This document shows, in pieces, positions 1-5,759 of a stretch of 64,000 nucleotides of DNA. The stretch is from positions 1,798,001 through 1,862,000 of the forward strand of contig JAWLAG010000001.1 of assembly GCA_041395505.1 (NCBI GenBank), read 5' to 3'. The position numbers and the translations under genes were made by a program. Source of the DNA: Steroidobacteraceae bacterium. Its GTDB lineage: Bacteria > Pseudomonadota > Gammaproteobacteria > Steroidobacterales > Steroidobacteraceae. Each line of letters starts with the position of its first letter. Within the stretch, counting starts at the first letter, position 1. The notes below the pieces were generated by a model, which saw only the letters and a program-made list of their open reading frames with translations, was not told the origin of the DNA and ran no database searches.

Positions 1-534
1 TTCCGATGGCGGAAACGGCACGTGGAGGAAAAAGCCGAGCCGTTGGCAGGCACCGGCAGCCCGCAAGGCCCTCGCCAGCGGCATCAGGTGATAGTCATGC
101 ACCCAAAGTAGATCGTCCGGGTGCAGACGCGCCATGAGCGTGCTCGCATATCGCTGATTGACTCTGACGTAGGTCGCGAAGGCTTCATTGTCGCACTGCA
201 TCAGGTCGGGGCGATGATGAAGCAGCGGCCACAGGCACTGGTTGGAGAAGCCGGCATAGAACCCTGCGTGCTCGTGGGCCGTGAGGTCTGTGGTCAGTAT
301 TTGCAACTGATCGCAAACTTCGCATTCGGGTTCACGTTCAGCCGCAGACCTCGAGATTCGGCCGCTCCAGCCAAACCAGGTGGTGGGTTCTGCCGTTAGC
401 GAGTCGCCGATCGCCACGGTCAGGCCGCCGGCGTGTGCCGTGCATCCCGGCCGGGTGACGCGGTTGGAGACGATTACGACACGACGGGCTCGTTGCGGCG
501 ACGTAATGAGCGTCGGGCTCGTAGGTAGTCGCAT
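1..534 (-). CDS. otsA: Trehalose-6-phosphate synthase, N-terminal part (cut by window start)
   Basis: Makes trehalose 6-phosphate from UDP-glucose and glucose 6-phosphate in the cytoplasm. The first 178 residues are present and the gene runs off the left edge. Family motifs (GT20) visible: VVIVSNRV at 19-26, the glycine-rich AGGLTVAI at 35-42, WFGWSG at 53-58, FYAGFSN at 92-98 and WVHDYHLMPLA at 144-154, ending in HVPFPPSE. The ATG gives a normal family N-terminus with about 17 extra residues before the first beta strand, so a later start is possible. It is divergent from otsB, about 90 bp away. Identification is firm; the C-terminal half is not visible. Confidence 0.95.
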   Translation of the reverse strand, partial: MRLPTSPTLITSPQRARRVVIVSNRVTRPGCTAHAGGLTVAIGDSLTAEPTTWFGWSGRISRSAAEREPECEVCDQLQILTTDLTAHEHAGFYAGFSNQCLWPLLHHRPDLMQCDNEAFATYVRVNQRYASTLMARLHPDDLLWVHDYHLMPLARALRAAGACQRLGFFLHVPFPPSE

Positions 535-625
535 CACCCGGTGCCGCCCGGGCTAGAATTATTGCTTCCGCTGGCCAGATTGCATTGCTCCATGGCGACA
601 GGCGACGATTCCCGAAGTGCAGAGC

Positions 626-1429
626 ATGCCTGAAAAACCCAGCTCCTGCGGGCGTACGGTTCCTGCGACTGATCTTTCAGGTACAGCCCTGTTCCTTGAT
701 GTGGACGGCACACTCCTGCGGATTCGAGCAACGCCCGACGCAGTCGTGGCCGATCCATCGCTTGTATCATTGTTGTTGCAGCTTACAGGCAGGCTTGAAG
801 GTGCCCTCGCGCTGGTGAGTGGCCGATCGGGAGATCAGCTTGATCGGCTATTCGCGCCCGCGAGGTTTGCCGTTGCCGCTGAGCACGGCAATTGGCGCCG
901 TGACGGGAGTGGTCGAGTGCATCAACTTCGCAGGTTGCCACTACCGATGGCGGCATATAGCGCTATGCGCGCGCTCGTTACTGCAGACACCCGTCTGCTG
1001 TTGGAAGTGAAAGACGCCTCGCTCGCCTTGCATTACCGGCGTGCCTCGGAACGAAGGTGCGAGTTGCGTCGATACATGCAGCGACTCGCGGGCGCTCTGG
1101 CTCCAGATCACAGTCTCGTGAATGGCAAGATGGTCAGCGAGTTGCGACCCGCGGGCGTCAACAAGGGCTCAGCAATTGCGCAATTCATGCGCGAACCACC
1201 CTTCGCCGGTCGTCGCCCGGTATTCGTCGGCGATGATTTGACCGATGAAGACGGTTTTGCTGTTGTAAACGCATGCGGTGGAGTGTCGGCGCACGTCGGT
1301 CGGCGCAAATTCACCGCGGCAAGATATCAGTTCTCCAGTGTTGCGGCTGTTCGCGCCTGGTTGGAGATATCGCTGCGAGAACTGGTGGGACCAACCACGA
1401 TAACTGGCGCCACGGTTCGAGGTCACTAG
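626..1429 (+). CDS. otsB: Trehalose-6-phosphate phosphatase
   Basis: Dephosphorylates trehalose 6-phosphate to trehalose, the step after OtsA. The protein has 267 residues. HAD-superfamily phosphatase motifs are present: FLDVDGTLL near 24-31 (nucleophile and acid/base aspartates), LVSGR near 63-67, the lysine in GVNKG near 180, and VGDDLTDED near 201-209. The ATG at 626 is chosen; a GTG at 617 in frame would add three residues. It is transcribed away from otsA, so the pair is divergent rather than in the usual otsBA operon. The next gene starts 5 bp after its stop and may be co-transcribed. Confidence 0.93.
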   Translation: MPEKPSSCGRTVPATDLSGTALFLDVDGTLLRIRATPDAVVADPSLVSLLLQLTGRLEGALALVSGRSGDQLDRLFAPARFAVAAEHGNWRRDGSGRVHQLRRLPLPMAAYSAMRALVTADTRLLLEVKDASLALHYRRASERRCELRRYMQRLAGALAPDHSLVNGKMVSELRPAGVNKGSAIAQFMREPPFAGRRPVFVGDDLTDEDGFAVVNACGGVSAHVGRRKFTAARYQFSSVAAVRAWLEISLRELVGPTTITGATVRGH

Positions 1430-1434
1430 TCAAG

Positions 1435-2496
1435 ATGCACCAAAAGATTGCCTCTTCGTCGAGGCTATGTTTGTCCGTAGCGTTGACCCTAATGGTTCTG
1501 GTAGTCCTTGCGTGGCAGCCAAGTGCAGACGCCGAGGATCTATACGGTCTCGATGTTGTTGAAATGCCTGCACTCACGTGTGCAGTGCCGCGCAAAGCGG
1601 CGCATTGGTCAAGTCGGCGGGCTGAGACCTTGAAGAAAATCAACAATGCGCTCGATTCATTGGAGGATGCGCGACCAAAGGCCTCGGCTATTACAACTTG
1701 GCCATCAGAGCTGACGATGGGTCTGAAAAATGACGTAGAGCGATGGGTTCTTCCAAATACGAAGCTAAACGAAATCCGCGAGACAGTGCGCAACCTGGCG
1801 ACAACAAGACCTCAACAGACCGCGCAAGCGAAGGATCTGGCGGACCTGGAGGCTCTTAGAGGACGATTGTGCGGTTTGGCAATTCAAGCGATCGATATCT
1901 TCGTTTATTGGCAGCAGCGCGTTTGGATTGAACGGTTGCAGCGCGAACGCCTTGCGGTCCTTGCCGGCTATGGACAGATCGACTCGAAACTCGCGCAAGC
2001 ACGGGATTTTGACAGCGAAATACAGCGGCTCGTTGCGACAGGAAATTTCGATCAAGCGATTGGGCGCGCCGCGGTCTGGCGCGTATTCGAGGAAGCGCAC
2101 TCAGCCGACACGTTCAAGGCGGCGGGATCCGCGGAAAGACCAAGCGTTCGACTCCCGGCAGTTGTGCGCGATTGGACATGCCCGTCGCCAGTCGCACCGG
2201 TGGCGGACACTCACCCGAAATTGATCGCGCTGCCGGGTCTGGGTGAGTTTTACCCAATGAATTCGCGTCAGCGCGGCGAGAAGGGTACGGTCATGGTGCT
2301 TGTTCGCATTGACCCAGGCGGATGCGCTGTGGAGGCATTGGTGGTATTGGGATCTGGCCACGTCGCTCTCGATCAGGCTGCTCTGCGTGCGGCGTTAGCA
2401 GGACAGTACCGCGCTGGTCAGCTGAATGGGACAGCCATCGAAGGAACCATTACATACAAGGTCCATTTCGGGCAGGACCTTGCGCCACGGCGGTAA
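1435..2496 (+). CDS. Exported protein with TonB C-terminal-like domain, function unknown
   Basis: The protein has 353 residues, starting at the ATG 5 bp after otsB. Residues about 1-36 form a signal peptide: basic start, a long hydrophobic run rich in L/V, and an AxA-like end near SADAED. The middle (about 40-260) is helical and charged without a motif I recognise. Residues about 273-345 resemble the TonB C-terminal fold: a YP-type start, GTVMVLVRIDPGG, then VLGSGHVALDQAALRAA and a final beta strand ending YKVHF. There is no proline-rich linker and no membrane anchor after the signal, so it is not a classical TonB; a periplasmic energy-transducer-like or envelope protein is the best inference. 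A role with trehalose genes is not shown. Confidence 0.75.
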   Translation: MHQKIASSSRLCLSVALTLMVLVVLAWQPSADAEDLYGLDVVEMPALTCAVPRKAAHWSSRRAETLKKINNALDSLEDARPKASAITTWPSELTMGLKNDVERWVLPNTKLNEIRETVRNLATTRPQQTAQAKDLADLEALRGRLCGLAIQAIDIFVYWQQRVWIERLQRERLAVLAGYGQIDSKLAQARDFDSEIQRLVATGNFDQAIGRAAVWRVFEEAHSADTFKAAGSAERPSVRLPAVVRDWTCPSPVAPVADTHPKLIALPGLGEFYPMNSRQRGEKGTVMVLVRIDPGGCAVEALVVLGSGHVALDQAALRAALAGQYRAGQLNGTAIEGTITYKVHFGQDLAPRR

Positions 2497-2535
2497 ACGG
2501 CCAGTTAGCCCAAAATGCGATTGGCCGACACCAGA

Positions 2536-2604
2536 GCGCGGTTCGTGATGTACCGGGGCAGAGGGGCGGGGGACGCCTATGCCGGTGATTCGTGCGAGTT
2601 CGCT
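2536..2604. repeat. Degenerate left end of the ssrA-3'-end tandem array
   Basis: This stretch is a diverged, shortened copy of the spacer found in the three full units to its right. It begins with the same GCGCGGTTC as the unit spacer and ends with the identical 20-odd bases GTGATTCGTGCGAGTTCGCT before the first perfect hairpin, but the middle differs. It marks where array similarity fades into unique sequence after the gene ending at 2496. The 39 bp between that gene and this copy hold nothing recognisable. Confidence 0.7.
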
Positions 2605-2777
2605 AATTTCTCTGGGCCTGCCCAGAAGGGGCAGGCCCAGAGAAATTGGTGGAGGCGGCGGGAATCGAACCAACCGCGCCCGCGGGGTCGGGTGAGCTGC
2701 GCTGCTGAGGCGCGGTTCACGACGAGCCGGGTTGGAGGACCGCGGTGGCGCACGCGGGTGATTCGTGCGAGTTCGCT
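2605..2777. repeat. ssrA-3'-end tandem repeat, unit 1 (173 bp)
   Basis: Each unit, read on the plus strand, has a 43-nt perfect hairpin (2605-2647, 19-bp arms, AGAAG loop), a 25-bp copy of the genuine tmRNA 3' terminus including encoded CCA (2647-2671, complement strand), and a spacer of about 105 bp. The spacer opens with AACCGCGCC, whose exact reverse complement lies at 2709-2717. The match to ssrA stops inside the T-stem, so the copy cannot form a full acceptor/T-arm domain. No reading frame here is credible as a protein. Confidence 0.9.
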
Positions 2778-2950
2778 AATTTCTCTGGGCCTGCCCAGAA
2801 GGGGCAGGCCCAGAGAAATTGGTGGAGGCGGCGGGAATCGAACCAACCGCGCCCGCGGGGTCGGGTGAGCTGCGCTGCTGAGGCGCGGTTCACGACGAGC
2901 CGGGTTGGAGGACCGCGGTGGCGCACGCGGGTGATTCGTGCGAGTTCGCT
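2778..2950. repeat. ssrA-3'-end tandem repeat, unit 2 (173 bp)
   Basis: Essentially identical to unit 1 in order and sequence: hairpin 2778-2820, 25-bp tmRNA 3'-end copy 2820-2844, then the spacer. The near identity to unit 1 points to recent duplication or ongoing homogenisation. Confidence 0.9.
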
Positions 2951-3122
2951 AATTTCTCTGGGCCTGCCCAGAAGGGCAGGCCCAGAGAAATTGGTGGAGG
3001 CGGCGGGAATCGAACCAACCGCGCCCGCGGGGTCGGGTGAGCTGCGCTGCTGAGGCGCGGTTCACGACGAGCCAGGTTGGAGGACCGCGGTGGCGCACGC
3101 GGGTGATTCGTGCGAGTTCGCT
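2951..3122. repeat. ssrA-3'-end tandem repeat, unit 3 (172 bp)
   Basis: Same organisation as units 1 and 2, with two small differences: the hairpin (2951-2992) has a 4-nt AGAA loop because one G is missing, and the spacer reads GCCAGGTTGG where the other units read GCCGGGTTGG. The ssrA 3'-end copy is at 2992-3016. It directly precedes the hairpin that abuts the genuine tmRNA gene. Confidence 0.9.
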
Positions 3123-3165
3123 AATTTCTCTGGGCCTGCCCAGAAGGGGCAGGCCCAGAGAAATT
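3123..3165 (-). terminator. Perfect 19-bp hairpin at the 3' end of ssrA, possible terminator
   Basis: A 43-nt inverted repeat with AATTTCTCTGGGCCTGCCC on one arm and a 5-nt loop starts at the last base of the encoded CCA of tmRNA. It is in the right place for an intrinsic terminator of ssrA, and its A/T-rich outer base pairs would act in both directions, but the U-run after the stem is weak (GAAAUUAG). The same hairpin recurs three more times at 2605, 2778 and 2951. Confidence 0.6.
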
Positions 3166-3521
3166 GGTGGAGGCGGCGGGAATCGAACCCGCGTCCGCAA
3201 GCCCTACATCTGAAGATCTACGCGCGTAGCTCTCTCTTTGTGTCTCGCCAACCGCTACCCGAGGAGCAGGGAAGACGGCGAGCCAGCGGACAGTGACTCT
3301 TAACGGACGCATCCTGTCGCACGAGGCGCCGCGATCCTATGAGCGCGTCCCCTGATTCGGTGTCATAGGCACCAGCCGGTCAGAGGTCAGCTGCTGTATT
3401 AGGCAGCTAGAGCGTAGTTGTCGTCGTTGGCAACTAAAGTTTGCAGCAGTGTTTAACGAGGGCCACTGCACCTCGGCACGCACCTCAGGTTTCGCGACCC
3501 ACGTCAAAACCGGTCGCCCCC
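3165..3521 (-). ncRNA. ssrA: tmRNA (transfer-messenger RNA)
   Basis: The RNA is about 357 nt and rescues stalled ribosomes by trans-translation with SmpB. On the minus strand the 5' end is GGGGGCG, which pairs (one G-U) with CGCCTCC before ACCA at the 3' end. The T-arm is GCGGG-TTCGATT-CCCGC. The tag reading frame at 3399-3431 encodes ANDDNYALAA followed by TAA, one residue from the E. coli tag ANDENYALAA. It is encoded in one piece. smpB lies just upstream on the same strand (about 60 bp), the common arrangement. Its 3' end is copied three times in the neighbouring array. Confidence 0.97.
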
Positions 3522-3582
3522 GAAATGTATCCCCAATTTACCTTAGATCGCGCCGCGGCGCTTGGGTTCCATGGTGACTGGG

Positions 3583-4047
3583 TCATCGGTTCTTGAGCAC
3601 CCGGGCCTTCTCCCGCTCCCAGTCTCGCGCTTTTTCGGTGGCGCGCTTGTCATGCTGTTTCTTGCCCTTGGCGAGGCCGAGCCGGAGCTTTGCCTTGCCG
3701 TTTTTCCAGAACAGCTCCAGTGGCACGAGTGTATAGCCGCGACGCTCCACGGCACCAATCAGGTGCTGCAGTTCGGAGCGCTGCAGCAGGAGTTTGCGGG
3801 TTCGTACCGGATCGGCCGGCACATGGGTCGATGTGGTCTTCATCGGCGAAAAGTGCGCGCCGATCAGAAATGCTTCACCGCCGCGCAGATAGACGTAGGC
3901 TTCGGTCAACTGGGCCCTGCCGGCCCGCAGGGCCTTGACCTCCCAGCCGAGGAGTGCCAGCCCCGCTTCGTAGCGATCTTCGATGAAATAATCGAAGCGC
4001 GCCTTGCGATTCTCGGCGATCAAAGCCGAGGAGCTGTCTTTTTTCAC
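3583..4047 (-). CDS. smpB: SsrA-binding protein SmpB
   Basis: The protein has 154 residues, the usual length, and binds tmRNA and carries it to stalled ribosomes. Family features: ENRKARFDYFIEDRYEAG near the start, GWEVKALRAGRAQL, the VYLRGGEAFLIGAH stretch, ADPVRTRKLLL, the KGYTLVPL-like segment RRGYTLVPLELFWKNG, and the basic C-terminal tail with KKQHDKR. A GTG at 4047 is chosen because the family begins right at this KKDSSSALIAENRKA stretch; the open frame continues upstream for 64 more residues that look non-coding. It shares its strand with ssrA and is divergent from ratA. Confidence 0.95.
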   Translation of the reverse strand: MKKDSSSALIAENRKARFDYFIEDRYEAGLALLGWEVKALRAGRAQLTEAYVYLRGGEAFLIGAHFSPMKTTSTHVPADPVRTRKLLLQRSELQHLIGAVERRGYTLVPLELFWKNGKAKLRLGLAKGKKQHDKRATEKARDWEREKARVLKNR

Positions 4048-4127
4048 TGCGGCGAATCTCCCATCCCCACATTCTACTGTGACTGCGCAGCTTGTAGCGC
4101 GAGCCGTGATCTTCGACAATTCCGGCG

Positions 4128-4580
4128 ATGCGTGAAGTGCGACGCAAGAGCCTGGTGCCACGGACCGCGAAGCAGATATTCGAGCTGATCGATGACATCG
4201 AGGCGTACCCGCAGTTCCTGCCATGGTGCAACCTGGCACGCGTGGAGTCGCGTACCGCCGATACGGTTGTCGCTACCCTTGGTGTCGAGCGGGGGCCGCT
4301 GCATACTGAATTCACCACCCGCAACGATCTGGAACGCTACCGCCGTATCGGCATCGAACTGGTCAGCGGCCCGTTTACGCAATTGCGAGGTGGTTGGTCG
4401 ATCACGCCAATCGGGGCCGCGGGTTGCGAAGTGGCGCTCGCGCTTCAATTCGAATTTCGCAACGCATTGCTACGCACTGCACTCGAAGCAGCGTTCGCAC
4501 AGACAGTCGGCTCTCTCCTCGATGCGTTCGTCAACCGCGCCCGCGAGTTGCCCGCGGATGCGGCGGATCCCGATACGTGA
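4128..4580 (+). CDS. ratA: RatA-type toxin / START-like (polyketide cyclase) domain protein
   Basis: The protein has 150 residues of the START/SRPBCC (Coq10-like) family. It has the typical MREVRRKSLVPRTAKQIFELIDDIEAYPQFLPWC start, where the YPQFLPWC segment is diagnostic of the RatA/YfjG subgroup. In E. coli RatA has been described as blocking 70S assembly, while eukaryotic relatives (Coq10) bind ubiquinone, so the biological role is unsettled. It is divergent from smpB (80 bp) and overlaps rnfH by 4 nt, matching the conserved smpB/ratA-rnfH neighbourhood of this class. Confidence 0.9.
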   Translation: MREVRRKSLVPRTAKQIFELIDDIEAYPQFLPWCNLARVESRTADTVVATLGVERGPLHTEFTTRNDLERYRRIGIELVSGPFTQLRGGWSITPIGAAGCEVALALQFEFRNALLRTALEAAFAQTVGSLLDAFVNRARELPADAADPDT

Positions 4581-4870
4581 CCGTCAAATGCTGCCAGGTC
4601 GTTGCGGCGCAACCCGATGCCGCCTGCCTGGTTTCCGTGTCAGTACCGGCCGCCGCCAATGTATCGCAGGTTATCGAACTGGCACGCCAATCCCCAGGTG
4701 GTGATCGTCTGCCGCAGGACTTCACGGCGATCGCGATCTTCGGCCAGGTGGTCGATGCGGATCATGTTCCCGCAGACGGCGATCGGGTTGAATTATTGCG
4801 ACCGCTGGCGCTTGATCCGCGTGAACAGCGCCGCCGCCGCGTGCTGGCCGGCCGCAGGCGGCGTCGGTAA
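4577..4870 (+). CDS. rnfH: RnfH family ubiquitin-fold protein
   Basis: A small protein of 97 residues with a beta-grasp fold typical of RnfH (UPF0125): VSVPAAANVSQVIELARQSP, then IAIFGQVVDADHVPADGDRVELLRPLALDP near residues 50-80, and an arginine-rich tail. Function is unknown; the name derives from proximity to rnf genes in other species. The GTG at 4577 overlaps the ratA stop as GTGA, indicating translational coupling. Confidence 0.9.
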   Translation: MTVKCCQVVAAQPDAACLVSVSVPAAANVSQVIELARQSPGGDRLPQDFTAIAIFGQVVDADHVPADGDRVELLRPLALDPREQRRRRVLAGRRRRR

Positions 4871-4890
4871 CGCGGTCAGAACCGGTTCGG

Positions 4891-5289
4891 CTATTGGCTG
4901 GACGGCTGCTCGGCGGGTGTGTCGCTGGTCGATGCAGGAACCGAGTCGGCGGCAGCGCTCGCGACCCCATCGTTGTCGATGCGACTGACTTTCTCTTCCA
5001 CGAAGTACACCGTCAGCCGCTGTCGCTGCGGTTTTTTCCAGCGCCCGACCTTCAGGTAGTGAACGTAGTCCCAGCGGTCGCTGTCGAATGCGTCCGGTAC
5101 CATTGGCGTGCCTAGCAGGTATCGCACCTGGACCTTGGTCATGCCCACCTGCAGCTGTGAAACCGCTTTCGGATCGAGGAAATTTCCCTGCTGCAATGTC
5201 ATGCGGTACACGCAGCCACTGCTCGTAAGGACGACGGCAAGCAGCACGGTTGTCAGGGATAATGGCCAGGCGCGCATGATCTGTTTCAT
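4891..5289 (-). CDS. bamE: Outer membrane assembly lipoprotein BamE
   Basis: The protein has 132 residues. A lipoprotein signal ends in the lipobox LTSSGC, with acylated Cys26. The mature part has the SmpA/OmlA fold motifs: QGNFLDPKAVSQLQVGMTKVQVRYLLGTPMVPDAF, then WDYVHYLK and LTVYFVEEKVSRI. It is a subunit of the BAM complex that inserts beta-barrel proteins. The C-terminus is a low-complexity S/A/P/T tail. The start could also be the ATG at 5277. It is divergent from fur with only 35 bp between starts, a conserved pairing in this group. Confidence 0.95.
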   Translation of the reverse strand: MKQIMRAWPLSLTTVLLAVVLTSSGCVYRMTLQQGNFLDPKAVSQLQVGMTKVQVRYLLGTPMVPDAFDSDRWDYVHYLKVGRWKKPQRQRLTVYFVEEKVSRIDNDGVASAAADSVPASTSDTPAEQPSSQ

Positions 5290-5324
5290 AATGTCCTATC
5301 TTAGCGCAATGCAGGGGCGGGACC

Positions 5325-5759
5325 GTGGAGACTGACGACCTGCGCAAAGCTGGACTGAAGGTCACCGGACCTCGCGTCAAGATACTCGACATTCTTGCAG
5401 GCAGCGATTCCCGGCACCTGTCGGCCGAGGCCATCTACAAGACTCTGCTCGAATCGAACCACGACATCGGTCTCGCGACGGTGTATCGAGTGCTGACGCA
5501 ATTCGAGGCCGCGGGACTCGTGACCCGTCGTCGATTCGAGAACGGGATGGCGGTATTCGAGCTGAACGAAGGCAGCCATCACGATCATATCGTTTGCATA
5601 GACTGTGGCAGGGTCGAAGAGTTCATGGATGCCGGGATCGAGCGACGCCAGGTCGAGGCTGCGCAGCGTCTGGGTTTCGAGATCGCCGACCACTCGCTCG
5701 TTCTGTACGGTCGCTGCGGGCGGCAGAATTGCCCCCACCGCAGTACGGGATCAGGCTGA
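5325..5759 (+). CDS. fur: Ferric uptake regulator Fur
   Basis: An iron-responsive repressor of 144 residues. The N-terminal winged helix includes KVTGPRVKILDIL and the recognition region SNHDIGLATVYRVLTQFEAAGLV. Metal ligands are visible in GSHHDHIVCIDCGRVEEF (His-rich and CxxC near 86-98) and the C-terminal CGRQNCPH (second Cys pair). The start is GTG. Its 3' end overlaps that of recN by 9 bp in convergent orientation. Self-regulation is common in the family but no clear Fur box was picked out in the short bamE-fur gap. Confidence 0.96.
   Translation: METDDLRKAGLKVTGPRVKILDILAGSDSRHLSAEAIYKTLLESNHDIGLATVYRVLTQFEAAGLVTRRRFENGMAVFELNEGSHHDHIVCIDCGRVEEFMDAGIERRQVEAAQRLGFEIADHSLVLYGRCGRQNCPHRSTGSG

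Noticed and set aside
2536..3165. CRISPR array
   Set aside because: Period of about 173 bp, nearly identical spacers and no cas genes rule it out.
2577..3200. Overlapping minus-strand reading frames rich in Pro/Arg within the array
   Set aside because: They are the same repeat read in several frames, cover the tmRNA 3' end, lack ribosome sites and change frame between units; not proteins.
3586..4239. 218-residue version of SmpB
   Set aside because: The first 64 residues are not family-like; the GTG at 4047 gives the standard length.
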